Of a stretch of 64,000 nucleotides of DNA, positions 8,331-16,547 are shown piece after piece; the first letter of the stretch is position 1; each line of letters opens with the position of its first letter. This DNA is from Paracoccaceae bacterium. Lineage in GTDB: Bacteria > Pseudomonadota > Alphaproteobacteria > Rhodobacterales > Rhodobacteraceae. The translations under genes and the position numbers were made by a program. The notes beneath the pieces were generated by a model that saw only the letters and a list, made by a program, of their open reading frames with translations, made no database searches and was not told the origin of the DNA. The stretch lies in the NCBI GenBank assembly GCA_947476475.1, contig CANJQT010000001.1, forward strand, positions 84,597 through 148,596, given 5' to 3'.

Positions 8331-9596
8331 ATGCCAGTTGAAATCGTCGAGACACTCGTTATTGGCGCAGGCCAGGCCGGAGTCGCCATGAGTGAGCATC
8401 TCAGCAAAAGCAGAGTGCCCCACCTTGTTCTTGAGCGCAGCCGCATCGCTGAACGTTGGCGCACGGCAAGGTGGGATTCACTGGTGGCAAATGGCCCGGC
8501 CTGGCATGATCGCTTTCCGGGGCAGGAGTTTTCCGGAATCGACCCTGATGCCTTTCCATCTAAAGAAAGCATCGCGGACTATTTCGTGTCTTATGCAGAT
8601 AAGATTGACGCCCCCATCCGCTGCGGCGTCGAGGTGAAAGATCTGCGGCGAAATGCCGGTCGTCCGGGCTTCCGTGTCGAGACATCGGAAGGCGTGATCG
8701 AGGCGACCTATGTGGTTGCCGCCACCGGGCCTTTTCAACGCCCTGTCGTGCCGCCCGTCGTTCCGGAAGACATGGGCATCGTACAGATTCACTCAAGTGC
8801 CTACCGAAATCCAGGCCAACTGCCAGATGGCACCGTGCTGGTGGTTGGCGCAGGGTCATCGGGCGCGCAGATTGCCGACGAACTGCAGCGTGCGGGAAAG
8901 AAGGTTTACCTTTCGGTCGGAGCCCATGACCGCCCGCCGCGGCGCTATCGGGGGCGTGACTTCGTGTGGTGGTTGGGGGTTCTGGGCAAATGGGATGTGG
9001 CGGCCCCCACGCCGGGAACCGAGCATGTCCCAATCGCGGTCAGCGGTGCCCGTGGCGGGGAAACCATAGATTTCCGGCGCTTCGCGGCACAAGGGATGAC
9101 ACTGGTTGGCCGGACCGAGAACTTCAGGGACGGGGTGATGACTTTCGCCGGGGATCTTGCAGGGAATATCCTGCGGGGCGACGCCAACTATCTTTCCGTT
9201 CTGGATGAAGCCGATGCCTATGTCGCGCGCAATGGGCTTGACCTTCCGCTAGAGCCAGAGGCGCGGGTGATCGATCCGGACCCGCCTTGCGTGACACACC
9301 CGATCCTTGATCTCGATCTGGCAAAGGCAGGGGTGACGTCGATCGTTTGGGCAACTGGCTTTGCGCTTGATTTCAGCTGGATGAACGTTGACGCTTTCGA
9401 CGAAACCGGCAAGCCGAAGCATCAACGCGGCGTGTCGGCGGAACCTGGGGTGTATTTTCTGGGGCTGCCGTGGCTGTCAAGGCGCGGGTCCAGCTTCATC
9501 TGGGGCGTCTGGCATGACGCCAAGTACATTGCGGATCACATCGAAATCCAGCGCGGATATCGTGCCTACAAGGCAGGTACAGACCACAAGGCCTGA
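8331..9596 (+). CDS. Flavin-containing monooxygenase-like NAD(P)/FAD oxidoreductase
   Basis: Predicted two-dinucleotide-binding-domain flavoprotein of 421 aa. The FAD site is IGAGQAGVAMSEHL near residues 10-23. The second Rossmann motif, for NADPH, is VVGAGSSGAQIADEL near residue 170, and the C-terminal ATGFALDFSW region resembles the FMO ATG motif. This layout belongs to the YUCCA/CzcO-like class B monooxygenases, which oxygenate N- or S-containing substrates. ATG 8331 has AGGA directly upstream and is preferred to a TTG at 8256. It is followed by RidA and DUF1028 genes on the same strand, as if reactive imine or enamine products were dealt with nearby. Confidence 0.82.
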   Translation: MPVEIVETLVIGAGQAGVAMSEHLSKSRVPHLVLERSRIAERWRTARWDSLVANGPAWHDRFPGQEFSGIDPDAFPSKESIADYFVSYADKIDAPIRCGVEVKDLRRNAGRPGFRVETSEGVIEATYVVAATGPFQRPVVPPVVPEDMGIVQIHSSAYRNPGQLPDGTVLVVGAGSSGAQIADELQRAGKKVYLSVGAHDRPPRRYRGRDFVWWLGVLGKWDVAAPTPGTEHVPIAVSGARGGETIDFRRFAAQGMTLVGRTENFRDGVMTFAGDLAGNILRGDANYLSVLDEADAYVARNGLDLPLEPEARVIDPDPPCVTHPILDLDLAKAGVTSIVWATGFALDFSWMNVDAFDETGKPKHQRGVSAEPGVYFLGLPWLSRRGSSFIWGVWHDAKYIADHIEIQRGYRAYKAGTDHKA

Positions 9597-9688
9597 GGCA
9601 GATCACAAGACAGCAACGGCAGCCGGGCAAGAACTGTTTGGCTTTCGCGGTTTCATCGCCCCTGACAATCACCAAACCGGAGACCGAA

Positions 9689-10102
9689 ATGGCACATTAC
9701 CGTCACCGCAAGTTCAACACCAAAGACACCTACCCCGAGCAGAAGCTGGACAATGATCTTTGTCAGGCCGTTGTGGCGCGCGGCACCACGATCTTTCTGC
9801 GCGGGCAATGTCCGCAGGATCTGGACACTGCTAAGAACATCGACAGCCATGATCCTGTGGAACAGACCCACAAGGTCATGCAGAACATCAAGCAGTTGGT
9901 CGAAGAGTGCGGCGGCAAGATGGAGCATGTGTGCAAGGTGGTTGTCTATGTCACTGACGTGCGCCACCGCGAGGCGATCTACCGCACGATGGGTGAATAT
10001 ATCAAAGGTGTATTCCCGGTATCGACCGGCATCTGTGTCACTGCATTGGCACGCCCCGACTGGCTTGTCGAAATTGACGCCACGGCCGTCATCCCGGACT
10101 GA
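9689..10102 (+). CDS. RidA family protein (YjgF/YER057c/UK114)
   Basis: Small cytoplasmic protein of 137 aa. RidA enzymes hydrolyse reactive enamine/imine intermediates released by PLP and flavin enzymes. The fold's hallmarks are visible: an early strand TTIFLRGQCPQD, the helix VEQTHKVMQNIKQLVEECGG, the strand CKVVVYVTD, and the terminal WLVEIDATAVIPD segment. The canonical RidA catalytic Arg motif near the C-terminus (in family RidA usually in A-R-L-P) reads ALARPDWLVEID here, so Arg is kept. ATG 9689 follows GGAGACCG. Its position between the FMO and DUF1028 genes suggests a role in the local amine-oxidation pathway. Confidence 0.88.
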   Translation: MAHYRHRKFNTKDTYPEQKLDNDLCQAVVARGTTIFLRGQCPQDLDTAKNIDSHDPVEQTHKVMQNIKQLVEECGGKMEHVCKVVVYVTDVRHREAIYRTMGEYIKGVFPVSTGICVTALARPDWLVEIDATAVIPD

Positions 10103-10154
10103 AATCGCCAAAATGCCGGCCCCCCCCTTGGGCCCACGTTGAATAGGACCGCAC

Positions 10155-10829
10155 ATGACGTTTTCCCTTGTCGCCCACTGCAAGAATACCGGGCAGTTCG
10201 GTGTCGCGATCAGTTCGTCTTCGCCCGCCGTCGGCGCACGCTGCGCCCATGCGCGGGCGGGTGTCGGGGCGGTTGCCAGCCAGAACATCACCGATCCCGC
10301 GCTTGGGCCGATCGTGCTGAACGCTTTGCAGTCTGGGCAATCCGCGCCAGAGGCCATCGCGGCAATCGTGGCGGCCACGCCATATATCGATTACCGCCAG
10401 CTTTTGGCGGTAGACGCTCAGGGCCGCACGGCCATTCATTCGGGCCGCCAAGTGCTGGGCGTGTGGGGGGCCGCGCAAGCAACGCATGTTGCAGCGGGCG
10501 GCAATCTTCTGGCCAACGACCGGGTGCCGCAAGCGTTGGTTGATGGGTTCAATGCTGCGGTCGGCCACTTGGGTGACCGGCTTCTGGCCGCGATGCAGGC
10601 CGGGTTGGCGGCAGGCGGCGAGGCCGGCCCGGTGCATTCCGCCGCGTTGCTGGTCGTTGACAGGCTAAGTTGGCCCATTGTCGATTTGCGCTGCGACTGG
10701 ACCGAATCCTGCCCCATCGAAGCTGTCAATCAGGCATGGCAGGTCTATCGCCCACAGATCGCAGCCTATGTTCAACGTGCCGAAAACCCCACCATTGCGC
10801 CCTCGTATGGCGTGCCGGGCGACGAATAG
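10155..10829 (+). CDS. DUF1028 domain protein (Ntn-hydrolase-like fold)
   Basis: Predicted hydrolase-like protein of 224 aa. The start TFSLVAHCKNTGQFGVAISSSSPAVG is typical of DUF1028, a family placed in the Ntn-hydrolase superfamily and of unproven substrate. DUF1028 genes are repeatedly found beside RidA and amino-acid catabolic genes, as here. It begins 52 bases after the RidA gene and is the last + strand gene before the oppositely oriented plsY, so it probably closes the operon. Confidence 0.85.
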   Translation: MTFSLVAHCKNTGQFGVAISSSSPAVGARCAHARAGVGAVASQNITDPALGPIVLNALQSGQSAPEAIAAIVAATPYIDYRQLLAVDAQGRTAIHSGRQVLGVWGAAQATHVAAGGNLLANDRVPQALVDGFNAAVGHLGDRLLAAMQAGLAAGGEAGPVHSAALLVVDRLSWPIVDLRCDWTESCPIEAVNQAWQVYRPQIAAYVQRAENPTIAPSYGVPGDE

Positions 10830-10853
10830 CGACTGGGCAGAGGGACCGCCCTG

Positions 10854-11459
10854 CTACTTCTGGCCGATTTTTGGTTCAGTCCGCGCCAGAAGCCGTTCGA
10901 TATTGGGCCTGTGGCGGTAAAAGACCAGCGTCGCCAGAATGAGGCTTAGCCAGGTTATCTGCGGATAGCCCAGAAACCCCGCCCAGACCGCCGCCAAAGC
11001 CGCCGCGACCAGTGCTGAAAGCGAGGAGATGCGGCTGACCAGTGCGGTCACAAACCAGGTCAGGCAGGCGGCAATCCCGACCGGCCATGCCAGTGCCAGA
11101 AGTATGCCAAGGAAGGTCGCCACCCCCTTGCCGCCCTTGAATCCCAGCCAGACCGGGAACAGGTGCCCGATGAAGGCCGCCCCGCCCGCCAATTGCGCAG
11201 CATCCTCGCCCGTACAGGCTCGCGCGATCAGCACCGCCAGCGCCCCCTTGCCTCCGTCCAAAAGCAGGGTGGCCAATGCCGCCCCCTTGTTGCCTGTCCG
11301 TAGCACATTGGTCGCCCCAATGTTGCCGGACCCGATGTTGCGCAGATCACCCAGCCCCATCACGCGGGTCACCAGCACCCCGAAGGGCACCGATCCCATC
11401 AGATAGCCCAGCACCGCCGTCAGGATCAGCCCCAGCACGCCTGTCTCAATCTCTGGCAT
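10854..11459 (-). CDS. plsY: Glycerol-3-phosphate acyltransferase PlsY
   Basis: Integral membrane acyl-phosphate:glycerol-3-phosphate acyltransferase (201 aa) that makes lysophosphatidate, the first step of phospholipid synthesis. Conserved PlsY blocks are visible: GSVPFGVLVTRVMGLGDLRN, then GSGNIGATNVLR, then FIGHLFPVWLGFKGGKGVAT. Several hydrophobic helices fit the five-to-seven-span topology. It lies two bases behind the pyrC-like gene on the same strand, and pyrB-pyrC-plsY linkage is common in Rhodobacteraceae. Confidence 0.95.
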   Translation of the reverse strand: MPEIETGVLGLILTAVLGYLMGSVPFGVLVTRVMGLGDLRNIGSGNIGATNVLRTGNKGAALATLLLDGGKGALAVLIARACTGEDAAQLAGGAAFIGHLFPVWLGFKGGKGVATFLGILLALAWPVGIAACLTWFVTALVSRISSLSALVAAALAAVWAGFLGYPQITWLSLILATLVFYRHRPNIERLLARTEPKIGQK

Positions 11460-11461
11460 TC

Positions 11462-12736
11462 TCAGCCCTCCGCCCCGAAAACCTGCACTCCGCCGACGAA
11501 AGTGCGCAGAACCCGCCCCTCCATCCGATGCCCGTCAAACGGCGTGTTCTTCGACTTGGATTTCAGCTTGAAACGGTCCAGCACGAAGGGCGCATCGGGG
11601 TCAAACAGCACCAGATCGGCGGGGCTGCCTATCGCCAGCCGCCCCTGCGGCAGGCCCAGCCGCTTCGCCGGGTTCAGCGCCATAGCGCGGAAAAGCTGCG
11701 GCAGCGTCAGTTGCCCCGCATGATAAAGCCGCATCGCGGCGGGCAGGAAGGTTTCCAGCGCCACCGCCCCGCTGGCGGCCTCCTCATAGGGCAGGCGCTT
11801 GCTTTCCTCGTCCTGCGGCGTGTGCATCGAACTGATGATGTCGATCAGCCCCAATCCCACCGCTTCGACCATCGCCAGCCGGTCGGTTTCCGACCGGAGC
11901 GGCGGCTTGACCTTGAAGAAGGTCCGGTAATCGCCCACGTCGAATTCGTTCAGCGTCAGGTGATGGATGGATGTGCCCGCCGTCACGTCGAAGCCATTCT
12001 TCTTGGCGCGCTCCAGGGGCGGCAGGGCGCGGGCAGTGGTGATCTGGTCGAAGTGATAGCGCACACCGGTCATCTCGATCAGCGACAGATCGCGGTCCAG
12101 CCCCATCCGCTCGGCCATCGGCGATACACCGGGCAAGCCGCGCAAGCTTGCGAACTTGCCGCTGGTCGCCGCCGCCCCCGAAGACAGGCCCGGGTCCTGC
12201 GGGTGGCCCATGATCAGCGCGCCAAGCGACTTGGCGTAAACCATGGCGCGCGACAGCACCTTGGTGTCGGTCACCACATGGTCGCAGTCGGTAAAGGCGA
12301 TGGCACCGGCATCCAGAAGAAACCCCACCTCTACCATCTCGCGCCCGGCGCGGCCCTTGGTCAGGGCAGCCATGTGGCGGATGCGCACGGGGCTGGCTTC
12401 GGCGGCGCGGCGGGTGACGAATTCCAACCCCTCGGGCGTGTCGATGGCGGGCAGGGTATCGGGCCGGGCGATGAGGGTGGTCACACCCCCGGCAGCGGCG
12501 GCCAGACCGGCCGAGCGGAAGGATTCCTTATGCCGCTCGCCGGGTTCACCGACCTTGACGCCCAGATCGACGATGCCGGGGGCCAGGCAGTGGCCCTGGC
12601 AGTCGAGGATGGTGGCACCCTTGGGGGCGGGGCCGTTCAGGGCGGCGATCTGGCCGTTTTCGATGGTCAGGGAGCCTTCGGAGTCCGTGAGGTTTTCCGG
12701 GTCGATCAGGCGGGCGTTGATGAGGTGAAGGGTCAC
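11462..12736 (-). CDS. pyrC: Dihydroorotase-like protein (PyrC homologue lacking catalytic residues, PyrX-like)
   Basis: Cyclic-amidohydrolase fold of 424 aa in a pyr operon. The metal-binding HxH of active dihydroorotases (D-x-H-x-H) is replaced: the strand reads PGIVDLGVKVGEPG, giving G59 and K61. The catalytic Asp region (normally DHAPH) reads MHTPQ at 304-308. An enzyme without these residues should not hydrolyse dihydroorotate. It resembles the inactive PyrC'/PyrX partners that hold aspartate transcarbamoylase complexes together in Pseudomonas. An active dihydroorotase would then be encoded elsewhere. The start is taken as GTG 12736, which overlaps the upstream gene's TGA by four bases. 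Confidence 0.85.
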   Translation of the reverse strand: MTLHLINARLIDPENLTDSEGSLTIENGQIAALNGPAPKGATILDCQGHCLAPGIVDLGVKVGEPGERHKESFRSAGLAAAAGGVTTLIARPDTLPAIDTPEGLEFVTRRAAEASPVRIRHMAALTKGRAGREMVEVGFLLDAGAIAFTDCDHVVTDTKVLSRAMVYAKSLGALIMGHPQDPGLSSGAAATSGKFASLRGLPGVSPMAERMGLDRDLSLIEMTGVRYHFDQITTARALPPLERAKKNGFDVTAGTSIHHLTLNEFDVGDYRTFFKVKPPLRSETDRLAMVEAVGLGLIDIISSMHTPQDEESKRLPYEEAASGAVALETFLPAAMRLYHAGQLTLPQLFRAMALNPAKRLGLPQGRLAIGSPADLVLFDPDAPFVLDRFKLKSKSKNTPFDGHRMEGRVLRTFVGGVQVFGAEG

Positions 12737-13299
12737 GATTTTCCTGCTATCCAAAGCGGGAGCCATCGCAAGAACGCGCGGCTTGATTTGTGGTTCAGTT
12801 CTGCTGTCAGGGCTTCAATGAGGTGCTTGGTATTAGCTCTAATTGTGTCTCTTATTTGACCCGCTTTATCTCTGTCCCCACTTAAGCCGTCCATCTCGTT
12901 GTCGTGTGCGAGCAGGTTTTCTTCCATAATTGTATAGTGCCGCCAGACCTGCACTGCTACGTCTGCTCCAACGATGCCCAGCCGGTCTTTCAACGAGTCA
13001 AATGCGGCGTGGTAAGGTTTCAATTCTTCAGCGTAATTGAATGTGACACCACTTTTGCCTCGGTTTATCCGCTTCACAATGTCGCCCATTTGGGTGTCGC
13101 CGGACAAATCAACATCGGCGTATCTATTCATTAGTATGCCGTAGCGATGTTCGACTTCAGTGAGCAAGATTTTCAGCAGCGTTCTAGTCTCAGCCCGTGA
13201 CTTTTCATCTTCACGCCATCGGGCGACGACGCTTAGGAGCCAAGCTCCGCAGAATCCGATCACGCCCCCGATGATGCCGGGGAGGAGGCGTTCCATCAC
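12733..13299 (-). CDS. Unrecognised protein with one N-terminal membrane helix, inserted between pyrB and pyrC
   Basis: 188 aa, with no family recognised. Residues ~7-26 ([20 protein letters not shown]) form one membrane helix or anchor. A charged stretch follows ([20 protein letters not shown]) that looks helical, then a soluble, probably cytoplasmic region ending near [12 protein letters not shown]. Its ATG overlaps the pyrB stop by four bases and its TGA overlaps the GTG of the pyrC-like gene by four bases, so it is co-translated with the pyrimidine genes. By eye its base composition is clearly AT-richer than both neighbours, with many TTT, AAT and ATT codons. This suggests recent acquisition. 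Function unknown. Confidence 0.75.
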   Translation of the reverse strand: MMERLLPGIIGGVIGFCGAWLLSVVARWREDEKSRAETRTLLKILLTEVEHRYGILMNRYADVDLSGDTQMGDIVKRINRGKSGVTFNYAEELKPYHAAFDSLKDRLGIVGADVAVQVWRHYTIMEENLLAHDNEMDGLSGDRDKAGQIRDTIRANTKHLIEALTAELNHKSSRAFLRWLPLWIAGKS

Positions 13300-14258
13300 A
13301 CCATCACCCCCACCGCCTTCGCCCCGCGTTCCGCCCGCAGGTTCCGCGCCAGAAGGTCCATGCAGGCCATGCGCACCGCCACACCCATCTCGACCTGATC
13401 CTGAATGACCGAGCGGTTGATGTCGTCGGCCAGATCGCCGTCGATTTCGACCCCGCGGTTCATCGGGCCGGGGTGCATGACGATTGCGTCCTCTTTCGCA
13501 AAGGCCAGCTTTTCGGCGTCTAGCCCGTAGCGGTGGTAATATTCGCGCTCGGATGGGATGAACCCGCCGTCCATCCGTTCGCGTTGAAGCCGCAGCATCA
13601 TCACCACATCGGCGCCCTTCAGCCCTTCGCGCATATCGTCGAACAGCTCACAGCCAAACTCACCCACGCCTGCGGGCATCAGCGTCGGGGGGGCGATCAG
13701 CCGCACGCGGTTTTCCATCTTGCCCAGCAGGATCAGGTTCGACCGCGCCACGCGGGAATGCGCGATGTCGCCGCAGATCGCCACCGTCAGCCGCTGGATC
13801 CGCCCCTTGGCGCGGCGGATGGTCAGCGCGTCCAGCAATGCCTGTGTGGGGTGTTCATGTCGCCCGTCACCGGCATTCAGGACCGCGCAATTCACCTTTG
13901 ACGCCAAAAGGTTGACCGCCCCGGACGAGGGATGCCGCACCACCAGAAGGTCTGGGTGCATGGCATTCAGCGTCAAGGCGGTGTCGATCAGCGTTTCGCC
14001 CTTCTTCACCGATGAATGGGCCACCGACATGTTCATCACATCGGCGCCCAGCCGCTTTCCAGCCAGCTCGAAACTTGCCTGCGTGCGGGTGGAATTCTCG
14101 AAGAACATGTTGATCTGGGTCAGACCCTGCAACGCATCGCCCTGCTTCACCGTGCGCCGGTTCAGATCAACGTATTTTTCCGACAGGTCCAGAACCGCCC
14201 TGATTTCTTCTGGGGCAAGATGTTCGATCCCCAGAAGGTGGCGCGCGCGGAATGTCAT
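13296..14258 (-). CDS. pyrB: Aspartate carbamoyltransferase catalytic subunit
   Basis: Cytoplasmic enzyme of 320 aa that joins carbamoyl phosphate and aspartate in pyrimidine synthesis. The carbamoyl-phosphate loop [20 protein letters not shown] contains the STRT signature. Later conserved segments are [12 protein letters not shown], the 80s-like loop [12 protein letters not shown], and [12 protein letters not shown] near the C-terminus. The start is ATG 14258 ([10 protein letters not shown]), the usual family beginning; longer upstream reading is not supported. The gene heads the minus-strand pyrB-unknown-pyrC-plsY run. Confidence 0.95.
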   Translation of the reverse strand: MTFRARHLLGIEHLAPEEIRAVLDLSEKYVDLNRRTVKQGDALQGLTQINMFFENSTRTQASFELAGKRLGADVMNMSVAHSSVKKGETLIDTALTLNAMHPDLLVVRHPSSGAVNLLASKVNCAVLNAGDGRHEHPTQALLDALTIRRAKGRIQRLTVAICGDIAHSRVARSNLILLGKMENRVRLIAPPTLMPAGVGEFGCELFDDMREGLKGADVVMMLRLQRERMDGGFIPSEREYYHRYGLDAEKLAFAKEDAIVMHPGPMNRGVEIDGDLADDINRSVIQDQVEMGVAVRMACMDLLARNLRAERGAKAVGVMV

Positions 14259-14365
14259 GGCTGGCAGCTCCCGGTTCCGGTTTCCCGTGCTTATGGCAAA
14301 AGCCGGCAGTTCGGGCAACCGTCCTTGCGCTTTACCTTGCGCGCCGGGGGGCATAACCTTGGCCC

Positions 14366-15166
14366 ATGTTGACCGATGCATCCCAGATGGATTTCCACCT
14401 TGCCCGCGCGCTTCTGGCCTGGCAGCTGGAACTTGGCGCAGATGAGCCTGTCGGCGATCATCCCGTCAACCGCTATGAGCTTGCCGCAGAAGCCCCGAAG
14501 CCTGCGGCACTAATGCCCGCCGCGCCGGTTGCAGCGGCGGCCCCGCAAGTGGCTTCGTTAGACCCGGTGGCCGTGGCCAAGGCCGCCGCTGCTGCGGCAG
14601 GCGATCTTGCGGCGTTGGCCGAAGCGCAGGCGGCCTATGACCTGTGTGACCTGAAGAAGGGCGCACGCAACTTCGTCTTTGCCGATGGCAACCCTGCGGC
14701 CCGGGTGATGGTCATTGGCGAGGCCCCGGGCCGGGATGAGGATATGGAGGGCCGCCCCTTCGTGGGCCGCGCCGGTCAGCTTCTCGACCGGATGTTCGCG
14801 GCGATCGGCCTTGCCCGCACCTCGCCCGATCCGGCGGGCGCGCTTTACATCACCAATGTCCTGCCCTGGCGGCCCCCGTCGAATCGCGACCCCGAACCGG
14901 AAGAGATTGCGATGATGCTGCCCTTCCTCGCCCGCCATGTCGAACTGGCCGACCCCGACCTGATCGTCCTGATGGGCAACACGCCCTGCGCCGCCGCCCT
15001 TGGCCAGCGCGGCATCCTGCGGCTGCGTGGCACATGGACGAATGCCTTCGGCAAACCTACCCTTCCGATGACTCATCCGGCCTACCTTCTGCGCACCCCC
15101 GCCGCCAAGCGCGAGGCTTGGGCGGATCTGCTGGAAGTGAAGGCAAGGCTTGCAGGAACCGCATGA
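14366..15166 (+). CDS. Uracil-DNA glycosylase, family 4-like
   Basis: DNA repair enzyme of 266 aa that excises uracil. Motif 1 is GEAPGRDED (118-126), and [13 protein letters not shown] and [16 protein letters not shown] follow. Motif 2 is HPAYLLR (237-243). The first ~75 residues are Ala/Pro-rich and low complexity, as in many alphaproteobacterial homologues. Only C94 and C208 are placed where iron-sulfur cysteines might be; the full four-cysteine set of classical family 4 is not visible, so the cluster may be absent. It is divergent from pyrB, and its stop overlaps the moaB ATG by four bases. Confidence 0.85.
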   Translation: MLTDASQMDFHLARALLAWQLELGADEPVGDHPVNRYELAAEAPKPAALMPAAPVAAAAPQVASLDPVAVAKAAAAAAGDLAALAEAQAAYDLCDLKKGARNFVFADGNPAARVMVIGEAPGRDEDMEGRPFVGRAGQLLDRMFAAIGLARTSPDPAGALYITNVLPWRPPSNRDPEPEEIAMMLPFLARHVELADPDLIVLMGNTPCAAALGQRGILRLRGTWTNAFGKPTLPMTHPAYLLRTPAAKREAWADLLEVKARLAGTA

Positions 15167-15705
15167 ACCGCATCGACGAAACCAAATCCTTCATCCCGGT
15201 CCGCATTGCTGTGCTGACCGTATCGGACACCCGCAGTCTGGCCGATGACAAATCCGGCGATACGCTGGTCGAACGGCTGACCGGGGCCGGGCATCATCTG
15301 GCCGCCCGCGCGATCCTGCCGGACGAGCGGGCGCAAATTGCCGCCAAGCTGCGGCAGTGGGTGGCAGACCCCGCCATCGACGTGGTGATTTCGACCGGCG
15401 GCACTGGCCTGACCGGCCGCGACGTGTCGGTCGAGGCCCACCGCGACGTCTATGAGAAAGAGATCGAGGCTTTCGCCACCGTCTTCACCATCGTTTCTAT
15501 GCAGAAGATCGGCACCAGTGCCGTGCAGTCGCGGGCGACGGGCGGCGTGGCGGGGGGCACCTATCTGTTCGCGCTGCCCGGCAGCCCCGGCGCTTGCCGC
15601 GATGCCTGGGACGAGATCCTGAAATGGCAACTCGACTACCGCCACCAGCCCTGCAATTTTGTCGAGATCATGCCAAGGCTCGACGAACACCGCCGGCGGA
15701 AATAG
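15163..15705 (+). CDS. moaB: Molybdenum cofactor biosynthesis protein B (MoaB)
   Basis: MogA/MoaB-family protein of 180 aa acting on molybdopterin (adenylylation) in molybdenum-cofactor assembly. Visible motifs are VLTVSDTRSLADDKSGD near the N-terminus, then the pterin-binding signature VVISTGGTGLTGRDV. FALPGSPGACRDAWDEIL follows. ATG 15163 overlaps the UDG stop (ATGA); the longer frame from 15034 lies inside UDG and is rejected. A gene for uracil glycosylase immediately before moaB is a recurrent Rhodobacterales arrangement as far as I recall. Confidence 0.93.
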   Translation: MNRIDETKSFIPVRIAVLTVSDTRSLADDKSGDTLVERLTGAGHHLAARAILPDERAQIAAKLRQWVADPAIDVVISTGGTGLTGRDVSVEAHRDVYEKEIEAFATVFTIVSMQKIGTSAVQSRATGGVAGGTYLFALPGSPGACRDAWDEILKWQLDYRHQPCNFVEIMPRLDEHRRRK

Positions 15706-15719
15706 CCGCGCGACAGGTG

Positions 15720-16547
15720 TTATGGCCGCTTGGCTCCCAGCCAGACATCGCCTTCCTGCGCGCGGATCCGGGCCTTTGCTTCGCTGATCCCCTCGCGGGT
15801 CACGGCCATGCGGAATGCGTTGGCATGGATCATCACTTCGCCATCCAGCGCCATCGCTACATGGCCCTTCCAGAACAGCAGATCCCCCCGCCGCAAGGCT
15901 GCCCCTTCAGGCAGAGGCTGGCCGAGGTCGGTCCATTGCTGATCGCTGTCACCGGGGCATGGCAGGCCACAGGCCAGAAATGCCACCTGCACCAGACCGG
16001 AACAATCCAGCCCCGCCCGCGAATTGCCGCCCCACAGGTAGGGCGTGCCCAGAAACCCCTCGGCCACACTTGCCGGGTCAGTCAGCCGCTGCCCGATGGG
16101 CAGAAGATGGACGCGCGGCAGGAACAGCCCATCAGCGGTTTCGGCAAAGCGGCCCTCTTCGGCGACGATCCGTACTTGCGCGCCCATCGTCAGACTGGCA
16201 AGTTCGTGCAGCTTGATCGATGGGGTGGCGTAAAGGTGGCTGGCCGGGGCCGAAACCCAATGGGTCACCGCCTGATCCGGTCCGAGCGCCGCCACCGCCA
16301 CGTAGCCGCAATAGCCGTCCTTTTCCGCTTGCACGAATGCGTGCCGGTCCAGCCGTTCCAGCACCAGAAGCCGGTCGCCCATGATCATCTGCCGGTCGCG
16401 CGGTCCGTCCGGGCGGCGCAGCAGATCGGCAAGCGGGTCTGTGACGCGCGCCCAGTCGCCCGCGACATGGCGGTCGGCTTTCACCTTGCCTTGTAAGGAC
16501 AGATGGGCAACGCGGCCATTGGCCGGGGTCAGGCGCGGATCGGTCAC
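15720..16547 (-). CDS. NlpC/P60 family peptidoglycan hydrolase with SH3-like N-terminus
   Basis: Predicted cysteine peptidase (275 aa) cleaving D-Glu-diamino-acid bonds in peptide stems. The N-terminal half carries SH3b-like strands (DRLLVLERLDRHAFVQAEKD and YCGYVAVAAL). The C-terminal catalytic domain has Cys in GGNSRAGLDCSGLVQ, the first His in FWKGHVAMAL and a second His in VMIHANAF. No signal peptide is visible, so it may act on imported muropeptides. The GTG start overlaps the aminopeptidase stop by four bases, consistent with a joint role in peptide turnover. Confidence 0.9.
   Translation of the reverse strand: MTDPRLTPANGRVAHLSLQGKVKADRHVAGDWARVTDPLADLLRRPDGPRDRQMIMGDRLLVLERLDRHAFVQAEKDGYCGYVAVAALGPDQAVTHWVSAPASHLYATPSIKLHELASLTMGAQVRIVAEEGRFAETADGLFLPRVHLLPIGQRLTDPASVAEGFLGTPYLWGGNSRAGLDCSGLVQVAFLACGLPCPGDSDQQWTDLGQPLPEGAALRRGDLLFWKGHVAMALDGEVMIHANAFRMAVTREGISEAKARIRAQEGDVWLGAKRP

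Noticed and set aside
7604-8572. 322-codon minus-strand open frame
   Set aside because: It runs antisense across the M20 gene end and the FMO gene start, is rich in Arg/Ser/Pro and has no ribosome-binding site or family motif.
11276-12859. 527-codon plus-strand open frame
   Set aside because: It is antisense to plsY and the pyrC-like gene, which have clear family motifs; the frame has typical shadow composition (Arg/His/Gln-rich).
15034-15162. Longer start for moaB
   Set aside because: The extension is out-of-frame sequence inside the UDG gene; ATG 15163 gives the family N-terminus.
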